Assembly: GCF_034676545.1 (NCBI RefSeq) | Contig: NZ_JAUCBZ010000015.1 | Span: 248,001 to 312,000, forward strand | DNA length: 64,000 nt | Direction: 5' to 3' | From: Pararhodobacter sp. | Lineage (GTDB): Bacteria > Pseudomonadota > Alphaproteobacteria > Rhodobacterales > Rhodobacteraceae | Shown here: positions 35,162 through 43,376 of the stretch, piece after piece | Numbering within the stretch: the stretch's first letter is position 1 | Layout of the letters: the number at the start of each line of letters is the position of its first letter | Position numbers and translations under genes: made by a program | Notes under the pieces: model-generated | Database searches by the model: none | What the model was told of the DNA's origin: nothing | The model's input: only the letters and a program-made list of their open reading frames with translations

Positions 35162-36002
35162 GCATATCGTGCTCATGCGGCCCATTCGGTCGATGATCGA
35201 GTTCAAGCAGATCATAGGACGAGGCACGCGCACTTTCGATGGCAAGGACTTCTTCACGATCTGGGACTTTGTGAAAGCCCACGAGAACTTTAGCGATCCG
35301 GATTGGGACGGCGAACCGCTTGCGCCTGAACCGCCGGGTGACCCTCGAACGCCGCCAACCGGGCCAGAACCGGGCGGTGAGCCGCCTGAACCCGGCGGCG
35401 AAGATCCAACCGATCCGCCACGCGAAAAGATCGTTGTCAAACTCTCGGACGGAAAAGCACGTCGCATCGCCTATGCCGCAACAACGACCTATTGGAGCGC
35501 AGATGGTAAGCCCATCTCTGCTACGCAGTTCCTGGAGCGGCTGCTCGGCGATCTGTCCGGTTTGATTGCCAACGAAGATCAGCTTCGGAGTGTCTGGAGC
35601 AACCCGGATAATCGCGAAAAGCTGCTTGGCCAGCTTTCGGACCGAGGTTACGACCAAGACAGGTTGGACGACATTCGACGGCTTGTGGATGCACCCGATA
35701 GCGACCTCTTCGATGTTCTCAGCTATGTGCTTTACACGCGAGAGCCGATGAGACGTTCAGAACGCGCTGAATATGTGCGCGGCAAGAACTCCGAGATTGA
35801 AAACACCGATCTACGAGAGTTTCTGATGTCGATCTTGAAGGCGTATGAAGAGAACGGAGAGAGTGAGCTGGCGACGCGTAAGCTAGGACAGTTCATAAAC
35901 GCGAAGTTCGGCCGGGTGAGTGAAAGCAAGGCACGATTGGGCGATCTTTCAACGGTCAAATCGGCATACTCAAATATGCAGGCAGATTTGTATTCTCGGT
36001 GA
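35162..36002 (+). pseudogene. type I restriction enzyme HsdR, C-terminal remnant
   Basis: Immediately after the IS end the frame reads IVLMRPIRSMIEFKQIIGRGTR, helicase motif VI of HsdR, followed by DGKDFFTIWDFVKAHENFSDPDWDGEPL, a Pro/Gly/Glu-rich linker and the EcoEI-type R C-terminal domain to the stop at 36000-36002. About 280 residues remain; the nuclease and most helicase motifs are gone. No hsdM or hsdS is present. A longer reading frame starting at 35049 runs through the IS end and is an artefact of the junction. The defence system is dead. Confidence 0.85.
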
Positions 36003-36013
36003 CAAAACCCAAC

Positions 36014-36035
36014 TTGGGGGTATTATTGGGGGCAT
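36014..36035. repeat. candidate integrase arm-type sites (right)
   Basis: TGGGGGTAT (36015-36023) and TGGGGGCAT (36027-36035) repeat the motif found before the integrase gene, 57 bases inside attR. The rest of 36003-36091 is A+T-rich and carries nothing that I recognise. Confidence 0.4.
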
Positions 36036-36091
36036 CGAGGAAGTATTGAATTGCTTTATGTAATTATTCCATATGCTTACGCTTCCAACTC

Positions 36092-36134
36092 GACTCCCTT
36101 CAGCGCACCAATTTTCAATCCGAACAGCACCGAA
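36092..36134. repeat. attR (distal direct repeat)
   Basis: A copy of the tRNA-Thr 3' end and flank with one base lost in the GCGGCACCA stretch (here GCGCACCA) and two substitutions. It marks the chromosomal end of the island. Confidence 0.82.
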
Positions 36135-36201
36135 ACCGGATCATTGGCATTCGGCTGCGCGCCACGGTCGGGAAAGCACTGCGTTGTGGCGAGAGGTTTT
36201 G

Positions 36202-36236
36202 CCGAGGGGCGGCACGCCAGACCTGCCGCCCCTCGG
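36202..36236 (-). terminator. terminator behind the hutH-family gene
   Basis: CCGAGGGGCGGC (36202-36213) pairs perfectly with GCCGCCCCTCGG (36225-36236). This 12-bp stem lies 11 bases past the lyase stop. The T run is weak. Confidence 0.7.
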
Positions 36237-36246
36237 TATTTTGGCG

Positions 36247-37893
36247 TCAGGCCAGTGCCGCGTGCGCCGCGTTGACGACGGCGCCCGATTGCACCAGATC
36301 CGTGGCCGCATGCAGGCGCGGATACAGGACGACATCCTGCGTCAGATGATCGACCTTGCGACCGTCGGCGGTCACGGTCGCCCGCAGCATGGCGCGCACC
36401 GCACGGCTGGCCGGGGCCAGGACGCTGTCGTCCATGCCGCGCTCATTCAGCCGCAGATCGAGGGCCTGCGCGGCCATCAGCACCTCGATGCCGACGACGT
36501 TCTGGATGTTACGCACGATCTGGCGCGCGTGGCGGCCGGCGTTGTTGGCCATCGAGACGTGATCTTCCTGGTTGGAGCAGGTCGGGATGGAATCGACGCT
36601 GTCGGGATGCGCCAGCGTCTTGCAATCCGAGACCAGCGCGGCGGCGAGGTATTGCGGCAGCATGAAGCCGCAATCCATGCCGACATGTTCGCTGGCCACC
36701 AGCATGTCGGGCAGGCCACGGTTCAGCGTGCCGTCGTTCAGGCGGAACAGGCGACGTTCCGAGATATTGCCGATTTCGGTTACCACGATGGACAGGAAAT
36801 CGGCGGCAAAGGCGATGTATTCGGCGTGGAAATTGCCGCCCGAGATCGCCTTGAGGGTGCGCCCCGGCAGTCGGTCGGCAAAGATCAGCGGGTTGTCGGT
36901 GGCGGCGTTGATCTCGGTCTCGACGATGCCGCGCACGAAGGTCAGCGTGTCGCGCACCGGCCCCAGCACCTGCGGCACGCAGCGCAAGCTGTAGGCGTCC
37001 TGCGGTGGCTGGCGCTTGGGATCGCGGCCGATGCCGCCGTCGATCAGGGCGCTGCCCTCCAGCAACCGGCGCAGGTTCGCGGCACAGGCGATCTGGCCGG
37101 CATGGCCGCGCGCCTCGTGGAGTTCGGGAATGAAGGCGTCGCCAAAGCCCATCAGCGCCTCGATCGACATCGCGGCGGCGATTTCGGCCGTGTCCAGCAG
37201 CACTTCGGCATCGGCCAGCGCCAGCGCCGTCTGCGCGGTGGAAAACGAGGTGCCGTTGAGCAGCGCCAACCCTTCCTTGGGCCCCAGCACGATGCGTTCG
37301 ATCCCGGCGGCCTTCATCGCAGCGAGGCCGGACATCAGTTCACCCTTGTAATAGGCCTTGCCGCTGTCGATCTCCGTGTCGCCCGCCTCGTCGCGCGACA
37401 TGACCAGCCCCAGATGCGCCAGCGGGATCAGGTCGCCACTGGCCCCGAGCGAGCCGTATTCCGGCACCCAGGGCGTGACACCCTTGTCCAGCATCGCCAG
37501 AATCGTCTCGACGACCACGGCGCGCACGGCGGAATAGCCCCGGCACAGGCTGGCGGCGCGGATCACCATCGCGGCGCGCACGGTGTCCAGGTCGAACGGA
37601 TTGCCGACCCCTGCGGCGTTCGAGATGATCAGGCGGCGCGACAGGTCGCGGGCCTGCGCCGACGAGGTGAACGCCTGCCGCCCCGAGAGCGAGCCGAAGC
37701 CGGTGTTGATCGAATAGACCGCCTCGGTTTTCTCGCCGCGGTCCATGCGGTCGGAAAACCCGGCCACCCAGTCTTCGCTGATCTTCATCGCGGCGCGCGC
37801 GGCGTCGGGCAGGTGCAGCCGGGCGGTGCCGCGCGTCACGGCGGCCATGTCATGCAGAGAGAGGGGCTTTGCGCCCAGGTCGATGGTTTTCAT
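36247..37893 (-). CDS. hutH: histidine ammonia-lyase family protein (HutH-like)
   Basis: 548 residues. The MIO prosthetic group forms from Ala151-Ser152-Gly153 (GSLGASGDL). Tyr60, Asn213, Tyr301 and the SNQEDHVSM box with Glu443 match histidine ammonia-lyase, which releases ammonia from histidine to give urocanate. The residue aligned with the substrate-binding His83 of the Pseudomonas enzyme (LSHAAG) is Asn92 here (ISNAAGVG). Activity on histidine may thus be altered. Its position beside hutU, hutI and hutF supports a role in histidine or a related imidazole amino acid. It has an AAGGA site and is first of the TRAP-side gene group only in position, transcribed last. Confidence 0.85.
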   Translation of the reverse strand: MKTIDLGAKPLSLHDMAAVTRGTARLHLPDAARAAMKISEDWVAGFSDRMDRGEKTEAVYSINTGFGSLSGRQAFTSSAQARDLSRRLIISNAAGVGNPFDLDTVRAAMVIRAASLCRGYSAVRAVVVETILAMLDKGVTPWVPEYGSLGASGDLIPLAHLGLVMSRDEAGDTEIDSGKAYYKGELMSGLAAMKAAGIERIVLGPKEGLALLNGTSFSTAQTALALADAEVLLDTAEIAAAMSIEALMGFGDAFIPELHEARGHAGQIACAANLRRLLEGSALIDGGIGRDPKRQPPQDAYSLRCVPQVLGPVRDTLTFVRGIVETEINAATDNPLIFADRLPGRTLKAISGGNFHAEYIAFAADFLSIVVTEIGNISERRLFRLNDGTLNRGLPDMLVASEHVGMDCGFMLPQYLAAALVSDCKTLAHPDSVDSIPTCSNQEDHVSMANNAGRHARQIVRNIQNVVGIEVLMAAQALDLRLNERGMDDSVLAPASRAVRAMLRATVTADGRKVDHLTQDVVLYPRLHAATDLVQSGAVVNAAHAALA

Positions 37894-37925
37894 GTCGAAT
37901 CCTTTCGGTGCGCCCGGTGGGCGTC

Positions 37926-39017
37926 TCAGACGTTGGGGCGCCAGCGCGCGACGGCGTCCAGCACTGCGTCGGTGTCGGCGGGGGTTCCAGTGGTGATGCG
38001 CAGGCCCTCGCCGGCAAAACAGCGCGCGGCGATGCCATTGCGGGCGAGGTGATCGTTCAGCGAGGCGGCATCGACGCCAAGCGGCAACCAGATGAAATTG
38101 GCCTGAGACTCGGCGACCGGCAGGCCCTGCGCCGTCAACCCCTCGGTCAGGCGGGCGCGTTCGGTGGCGTTGCGGGCAATCCGCGCGGTGACGGCAGGTT
38201 CAAGCGCCAGCGCGGCAAGGGCGGCGGCCAGGGCGACTCCGGGCAGCGGAAACGGCGGCTGCACGGCGTGGATCTGTTCGATGACCCGGGGCGCGGCCAT
38301 GGCATAGCCGACGCGCAACCCGGCCAACCCCCAGGCCTTTGAAAAGGTGCGCAGGATCACCAGATTGGGATGCCGGGCAAGGCGCGCCGCAGGCGAGGCC
38401 GCGACCTGTGACGCGCTTCCCGCGAAATCGCAATAGGCCTCATCGAGCACGATCAGGACATCGGCGGGAATCTCGGCGAGCAAGGCATCCAGCGAATCGG
38501 CGTCCAGCGCGGTGCCGGTCGGGTTGTTCGGGTTGCAGATCAGGGCGATGCGCGTGCGCGGGCCGATGGCCGCCAGAAACGCCGCCCGGTCAAGGCGGTG
38601 CGCGGCGTCCAGCGGCACGGTGACCAGCGTTGCGCCCGAGAGGCCCGCGATGATCGGATACGCCTCGTACGAGCGCCAGGGCGCGACCACCGCGTCACCC
38701 GGGTCGCACCAGCCGCGCAGGATCTGGTCGAGCAGGACGATAGACCCGGCGGAAACCGCAATCTGCGCCGCGTTCAGCCCGTGACGCCCAGCCAGCGCCG
38801 CCGCCAGCGTTTCGCCGCGCAGATCCGGGTAGCGGTTGGCCCCCGCCATGGCGCTGGTAACCGCGCTGAGGATCGCCGGATCAACGGCATCGGGCGCTTC
38901 GTTCGAGCCAAGGCGGTGGGCAAAGACCATCGCCCCGGCGGCGCGGCCCTTGCCGTAACCGGGAAGGCCGTCCAGCCGTTTGCTGGGTGCTGGCGGGGCT
39001 GCGTGCATACTGTCCAT
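37926..39017 (-). CDS. HisC-like PLP aminotransferase (fold type I)
   Basis: 363 residues from the ATG at 39015-39017, which has a GAGG site; a longer frame would overlap dctM by 25 bases. NPNNPTG (162-168), LDEAY (191-195) and the PLP lysine Lys227 in RTFSKAWGLAGLRVGYA place it with histidinol-phosphate aminotransferases. Lying between the ammonia-lyase and a TRAP importer, with the locus apparently under HutC control, it is more likely to transaminate an imidazole or keto-acid substrate than to serve histidine synthesis. That role is inference. Confidence 0.85.
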   Translation of the reverse strand: MDSMHAAPPAPSKRLDGLPGYGKGRAAGAMVFAHRLGSNEAPDAVDPAILSAVTSAMAGANRYPDLRGETLAAALAGRHGLNAAQIAVSAGSIVLLDQILRGWCDPGDAVVAPWRSYEAYPIIAGLSGATLVTVPLDAAHRLDRAAFLAAIGPRTRIALICNPNNPTGTALDADSLDALLAEIPADVLIVLDEAYCDFAGSASQVAASPAARLARHPNLVILRTFSKAWGLAGLRVGYAMAAPRVIEQIHAVQPPFPLPGVALAAALAALALEPAVTARIARNATERARLTEGLTAQGLPVAESQANFIWLPLGVDAASLNDHLARNGIAARCFAGEGLRITTGTPADTDAVLDAVARWRPNV

Positions 39018-39025
39018 GGTGATCC

Positions 39026-40594
39026 TCAGAAAAGCAGTCCCGGCAGCCATGTGGTCAGGGCCGGAATGAAATAGATGATGACGACAGCCAGGATTTGCAG
39101 GCCGATGAACGGCACCGCGCCAAGCCAGATTGCCTGTGTCGTCACCGAGGGCGGCGCGACCGAGCGCAGATAGGCCAGGGTGTAGCCAACGGGTGGCGTG
39201 AGGAACGAGGTTTGCAGCACCATGGCGATCATCACGCCGAACCAGATCGGATCAACGCCGCTGGCCAGGATCGGCGGGCCGACCACCGGGATCGCGATGA
39301 TGGTGATTTCAACATAGTCGAGGAACATGCCCAGAAAGAACATCATCACCAGCACGACCAGCATGGCACCATGCGGGCCGCCCGGTGCGGCCTCCAGCAG
39401 GCCCTTGATCCGCAGATCGCCGCCGAGGCCACGGAACACCAGCGAGAACAGCAGGGCACCGACAACAATGGTGAAGATCATGCTGGTGGTGCGCGCCGTC
39501 GAGAGCATGGCGGGCTTGAGGACATCGCTGCCCCAGATCTCGCGCCAGACGATCAGCAGCGCCAGCCCGGCAATCGCCGCAACAATCAACGCGCCGTTCA
39601 GGATGGTGCCGTCGATGGCGGGGGCATCAAGACGTCCCGGCCGCAGGTCGAAATTTACCGCCATGAAGATCAGCACGGCAAGGCCACCGACCGCAGTCCA
39701 CACCGGCCAATGGCGCCGCCCGTTGCGCAGCCCGGCCAGCAACGTCGCGCCAACGGCCCCCACCGAAGCGGCCTCGGTCGCGGTGGCGACGCCGCCCAGG
39801 ATCGAGCCAAGCACCGCAAAGATGAGCGCCAGCGGCGGCACCAGAACGCGCAACAAGTCGCGCAGGCTGGGCGCATGGCCGTCGACCTCCAACGCCTCGG
39901 GCGGCAGGGCCGGCGCGACGTCAGGGCGCAGCCATGACACGATGAGCTGATAGACGATATAGATGGCGACCAGCATGAGACCCGGCAGCAGTGATCCGGC
40001 AAACAACTGGCCGACGCTCAGCGCCTCGGCGGCGAAATTGCCCTGGGCTTGCTGGCTTTGCTGATAGGCCGAGGCCAGAACCTCGCCCATGATGATCAGC
40101 ACGGTCGAGGGCGGGATGATCTGCCCCAGCGTTCCCGCCGAGCAGATGATGCCGCTGGAATAGGCCGGGCCGTAGCCGTAGCGCAACATCACCGGCAGCG
40201 CCATCAGGCCCATGGTGACAGTGGTCGCACCAACGATCCCGGTCGAGGCCGCCAGAAGCGCGCCGACCAGCGTTACCGAGACACCCAGACCGCCGCGCAT
40301 CCGCCCGAACAGGGCCCCCATGGTGCGCAGCAGATCCTCGGCGATGCGGGCGCGTTCCAGAACCATGCCCATGAAAACAAACAGCGGAATCGCCACCAGC
40401 GTTTCCGAGTTCATGGTGCTGAACACCCGCATCGGCAGCGCGCCGATCAGGTTGAAATTCAGCACCCCGGCCCACCAGCCGATCACCGCGAACAGCGCCG
40501 CGGTTCCGGCCAGGACAAATGCGATTGGCGCGCCGCTCAGGACGAACAGGCACAGGCCTGCGAACATCAGCAGGTCGAGGGGGAGGGTCGACAT
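39026..40594 (-). CDS. TRAP transporter large permease (DctM)
   Basis: 522 residues with about 12-14 hydrophobic segments and the DctM signatures GSLGASTGIVGATTVTMGLMALPVML-like loop and IIPPSTVLIIMGE. It is the ion-coupled transport subunit of a tripartite periplasmic transporter. The insert between helices (PALPPEALEVDGHAPSL) and the extended length resemble the subgroup found with TakP-type binding proteins. It follows dctQ by 7 bases, and a GAGGAG site precedes the start. Confidence 0.9.
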   Translation of the reverse strand: MSTLPLDLLMFAGLCLFVLSGAPIAFVLAGTAALFAVIGWWAGVLNFNLIGALPMRVFSTMNSETLVAIPLFVFMGMVLERARIAEDLLRTMGALFGRMRGGLGVSVTLVGALLAASTGIVGATTVTMGLMALPVMLRYGYGPAYSSGIICSAGTLGQIIPPSTVLIIMGEVLASAYQQSQQAQGNFAAEALSVGQLFAGSLLPGLMLVAIYIVYQLIVSWLRPDVAPALPPEALEVDGHAPSLRDLLRVLVPPLALIFAVLGSILGGVATATEAASVGAVGATLLAGLRNGRRHWPVWTAVGGLAVLIFMAVNFDLRPGRLDAPAIDGTILNGALIVAAIAGLALLIVWREIWGSDVLKPAMLSTARTTSMIFTIVVGALLFSLVFRGLGGDLRIKGLLEAAPGGPHGAMLVVLVMMFFLGMFLDYVEITIIAIPVVGPPILASGVDPIWFGVMIAMVLQTSFLTPPVGYTLAYLRSVAPPSVTTQAIWLGAVPFIGLQILAVVIIYFIPALTTWLPGLLF

Positions 40595-40601
40595 CTGGGT
40601 A

Positions 40602-41174
40602 TTACTCCTCAGCCCGTAGGGCGCGATCGTCGGATTCGGGGATAACGGCGGACTCGAACACGTTGACAGTCGTGCCGCCGATCACCGCGATGCAGCGCAA
40701 GGCAATGGCAAGACCTTGCAGCATCAGAAGCACCACAAAGCCAAGGATCACGGTTTTCAGCAGGTAGGTGAAGGGCAGGCCACCAAAAAACAGCGCGCCC
40801 TCACGGATCTGCCAGGCCGCCTCGACATAGCCCCACGAAAACCAGCCGAGAATGATGCAAAGCGGCATGATGCCGAACAGCACGCCGATCAGGTCGACGA
40901 TGGCGCGACCGCGTGCCGACAGGCGCGCATAGAACATGTCAACGCGCACATGGTCGTCCCGCAAGAGGGCATAGCCGACCATCAGCATGAACAGGGTCGC
41001 ATGGGCGTAGATCACGCTATCTTGCAACTTGATGCTGGTCGACGAGAACAGGTAGCGCATCGCTACCGTCGAGAATTTCAGCAGAACGGCTGCCGCCACC
41101 AGCCAGTAGAGCCAAGCCCCGATAAAGCGCGAGGGCCAGTCCAATATGCGGCTGATGGCGACAAGACGTTTCAT
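40602..41174 (-). CDS. TRAP transporter small permease (DctQ)
   Basis: 190 residues, four predicted membrane helices (about 20-40, 55-75, 95-115 and 140-160), including FMLMVGYALLRDDHVRVDMFY, the usual DctQ motif around the second helix. It bridges the binding protein and DctM. It lies between dctP and dctM in the same operon. Confidence 0.9.
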   Translation of the reverse strand: MKRLVAISRILDWPSRFIGAWLYWLVAAAVLLKFSTVAMRYLFSSTSIKLQDSVIYAHATLFMLMVGYALLRDDHVRVDMFYARLSARGRAIVDLIGVLFGIMPLCIILGWFSWGYVEAAWQIREGALFFGGLPFTYLLKTVILGFVVLLMLQGLAIALRCIAVIGGTTVNVFESAVIPESDDRALRAEE

Positions 41175-41185
41175 GGCGATCCGTA

Positions 41186-42274
41186 TCAGGCTTCTGGGAA
41201 CATCAGAGTGCGGGCATTGTACTGGCCGCCGGTGGCATAGGGGGCATATTCCGTCATCAGGTTCCGGAAGCCCGCATAGCTTGTCATGACTTCGCGCACG
41301 ACCGGATCGGGATCGGCCAGAAGTTCCTGCACCATTTCGTTGGCGGCCACGGCAAGGCCCTCGACGATCGGCTGCGGCAATTGATGGACGGTGACGCCAT
41401 GTTCGTCGCGCAGGACGCGCACGGTGCGAGCGTTGTTGATCTCGTAATCCATCATGGTCTCGTCCGCGGCCGACATCGCCACGGTCTTGATGACCAGCTT
41501 CAGATCATCGGGCAGCGCGTTATAGGCGCTGGCGTTGATGGCGATTTCCTCGGTCGAGCAAGGCTCGCCGACGCCGGGGCCGTAATAGTGTTTCGCCACC
41601 TGATGGAACCCGAAGGCAAAGTCGTTCCACGGTCCGACGAATTCGCCCGCGTCAATGGTGCCCGACTGCAGGGCCTGGAACACCTCGCCGCCCGGCAGGG
41701 TGACGACGGCAACGCCGACCCGGCGCAGCATCTCGCCCGAGAAACCGGTGGTGCGGATGCGCATTCCGCGCAGATCGTCGAGCGTGTTGATCTCGTTCTT
41801 GAACCACCCGAACCACTGCGGCCCGGTGCCGCCGGCCAGGAAGCCCTTGAGGCCGAAGCCTTCGTAGATGCCATCATAAAGCTGCTGACCGCCGCCCCAG
41901 TACATCCAGCCAAGTTTTTCCTGCATGTTCATGCCAAAGGGGAACGAGCCGAACATGCCGATCGCCTTGTTCTTGGAGATCCAGTAGGCGGGCACCGAGT
42001 GATACATCTGTGCGACGCCCTGCGAGACCGCGTCGAACACACCAAAGGACGGCACGATTTCGCCCGCACCATGCACGGTGATGTTCAACCGACCGTTGGA
42101 CAGGTCGGAGATGCGCTGGGCGATTCGCCGCGCGCTGTCATCCAGACCGGGCGCGCCGGTGGGCCAGGACGTGACCATGTCCCATTCGATGCGGCTCTGC
42201 GTCAAAGCAGGAGTAGCGAGGCCCACGCCGGTTGCGGCCAGTGCGGTGCCAGTCAGGAATTTACGTCTTTGCAT
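41186..42274 (-). CDS. TRAP substrate-binding protein, TakP-like
   Basis: 362 residues from MQRRKFLTGTALAATGVGLA, a twin-arginine type signal peptide. Matching segments to the keto-acid-binding TakP subgroup include MVTSWPTGAPGLDDSARRIA, VPSFGVFDAV, the ligand loop PGGEVFQALQSGTIDAGEFVGPWNDFAFGFHQVAKHYYGPG and the NARTLMFPEA end. TakP proteins bind 2-oxo acids with a sodium ion, so the cargo may be an imidazole keto or unsaturated acid. The GGGAGG site and the 42274 start are clear. The promoter carries a probable HutC operator. Confidence 0.88.
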   Translation of the reverse strand: MQRRKFLTGTALAATGVGLATPALTQSRIEWDMVTSWPTGAPGLDDSARRIAQRISDLSNGRLNITVHGAGEIVPSFGVFDAVSQGVAQMYHSVPAYWISKNKAIGMFGSFPFGMNMQEKLGWMYWGGGQQLYDGIYEGFGLKGFLAGGTGPQWFGWFKNEINTLDDLRGMRIRTTGFSGEMLRRVGVAVVTLPGGEVFQALQSGTIDAGEFVGPWNDFAFGFHQVAKHYYGPGVGEPCSTEEIAINASAYNALPDDLKLVIKTVAMSAADETMMDYEINNARTVRVLRDEHGVTVHQLPQPIVEGLAVAANEMVQELLADPDPVVREVMTSYAGFRNLMTEYAPYATGGQYNARTLMFPEA

Positions 42275-42298
42275 TGCGAACCTCCCAGTTGCATGAAG

Positions 42299-42344
42299 TG
42301 GTATATGCAACTTGAGCATGGAACGCGTCTCCGCATTGTGTCAA
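42299..42344 (-). promoter_or_regulatory. promoter and HutC operator of the TRAP/lyase operon
   Basis: On the minus strand TTGACA (42339-42344) and CATGCT (42315-42320) are separated by 18 bases, and the operator-like TTGCATATACCA (42299-42310) follows after four bases. On the plus strand it reads AAGTGGTATATGCAA, close to the element before hutU. The -10 is weak, as expected for a regulated promoter. Confidence 0.65.
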
Positions 42345-42413
42345 GCGATATTTGAAATCACGCAACAGCGGGGGACGGGGACAGGGGAAAAGGAGGCCGG
42401 ATCCGGGCCCGGA

Positions 42414-43169
42414 TCAAAGCGTCATTGTCATCCGGCCGGCCAGACTGAACCGGGCGCCGGGATGGAGCAGGCGCACACTGGTGGCGATCATGCCGCGCGA
42501 CCAGGTGCGGCGGCGCAGCAAAAGCACCGGGGTACCGGCCTCCATTTGCAGCAGCTCTGCAATCGACTCCTCGGCCGGAATTGCCTGGATCACATGCTCG
42601 ACTTCTTCCAGCGCCCCGGCCGCCATGAGGTGTTCGTTCGGCGTCGTCTCGGTGAAGTCCTGCTCTAGATAATCGGGCGAAAACTGCATGTTGACGTAGC
42701 GGTCTTCAACTTGGATCGGGGTGCCGTTCTCGAAGTGAACCAGGACGGAATGAAAGACCTCACTGCCCGCCGGGATGTTCATCTCTGTCGCAAGAGTCAT
42801 GCTGCAATGCAGAGATTCCAGTGTCAAAACGTTGGTTGTGTGCCGATTGCCGCGACTTTCGATCTCGGTGTGAATGTTGCGCAACTCAAGAAACGTGGAC
42901 TGGCTGCGGCGGGGTGCGACAAAAGTTCCCGCCCCCTGTTTGCGCAACAAGACGCCCTCGGCCGACAGGTCGCGCAACGCGATGTGGACGGTCATGCGCG
43001 ACATGCCAAGCTGCTCGACCAGTTTCGCTTCTGACGGGATTCGGCTGCCTTCGGCCCACTCGCCGCTCTCGATTCGCGACAGGACATGGTTGCGGACCTG
43101 CTGCCCCAAAGACAGCGCCATGTCGCCGCTGGTGGGCCGGCCCTGAACGGGTCGGATGCGTTTTTCCAT
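42414..43169 (-). CDS. hutC: histidine utilisation repressor HutC (GntR/UTRA)
   Basis: 251 residues. An N-terminal GntR winged helix (LSLGQQVRNHVLSRIESGEW, SEAKLVEQLGMSRMTVHIALRDL) is joined to a UTRA effector domain (about 95-245, with HSVLVHFENGTPIQVEDRYVN). HutC represses hut genes until urocanate binds. Both candidate operators in this locus flank the gene: one about 150 bases upstream of its own start in the hutU promoter, one about 105 bases past its stop in the dctP promoter. Confidence 0.9.
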   Translation of the reverse strand: MEKRIRPVQGRPTSGDMALSLGQQVRNHVLSRIESGEWAEGSRIPSEAKLVEQLGMSRMTVHIALRDLSAEGVLLRKQGAGTFVAPRRSQSTFLELRNIHTEIESRGNRHTTNVLTLESLHCSMTLATEMNIPAGSEVFHSVLVHFENGTPIQVEDRYVNMQFSPDYLEQDFTETTPNEHLMAAGALEEVEHVIQAIPAEESIAELLQMEAGTPVLLLRRRTWSRGMIATSVRLLHPGARFSLAGRMTMTL

Positions 43170-43283
43170 ACTGCTCTACCTGTGACTCGCCAAGATCCGG
43201 CGCTGCGGCCTTATACGGCGCGCCAGCGTTTGCCGCAACATGATCGCCAGTTCGGGATTCGCGAAAACCGCGTGAATTCGGTC

Positions 43284-43327
43284 TTGACAGAATCAACGGC
43301 ACAAGTTGTATTAAGTGGTATATACCA
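43284..43327 (+). promoter_or_regulatory. hutU promoter with HutC operator
   Basis: TTGACA (43284-43289), a 17-base spacer and TGTATT (43307-43312) form a good sigma-70 promoter. The perfect 12-bp palindrome TGGTATATACCA (43316-43327) follows three bases later, where a bound repressor would block transcription. It probably also controls hutC, whose start lies about 150 bases away on the other strand. Confidence 0.72.
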
Positions 43328-43376
43328 ATTAGACACAACATCGACCGAAACGCCAATCTCAATCGAGGAGGACCCA

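Larger units (their letters stand above)
31430..36134. mobile_element. decayed integrative element in tRNA-Thr
   Basis: The last 20 bases of the tRNA gene plus 24 following bases (31430-31473) recur almost exactly at 36092-36134 (41 of 44 positions alike, one base missing). Between the copies lie a tyrosine integrase directed away from the tRNA, an IS21-family element and the end of a type I restriction subunit gene. Sequences at both ends are more A+T-rich than the flanks. The element is about 4.7 kb now; it must once have been longer, since integrase and HsdR are both cut at the IS boundaries. Confidence 0.82.

Noticed and set aside
32651..35169. Target-site duplication of the IS21 element
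   Set aside because: Flanking bases GTCTGTGG and GCATATCG share no 4-8 bp direct repeat, so none is annotated.
31374..36134. Intact genomic island with a working restriction-modification system
   Set aside because: Only the HsdR C-terminus survives, no hsdM or hsdS is present, and the integrase is frameshifted and truncated.
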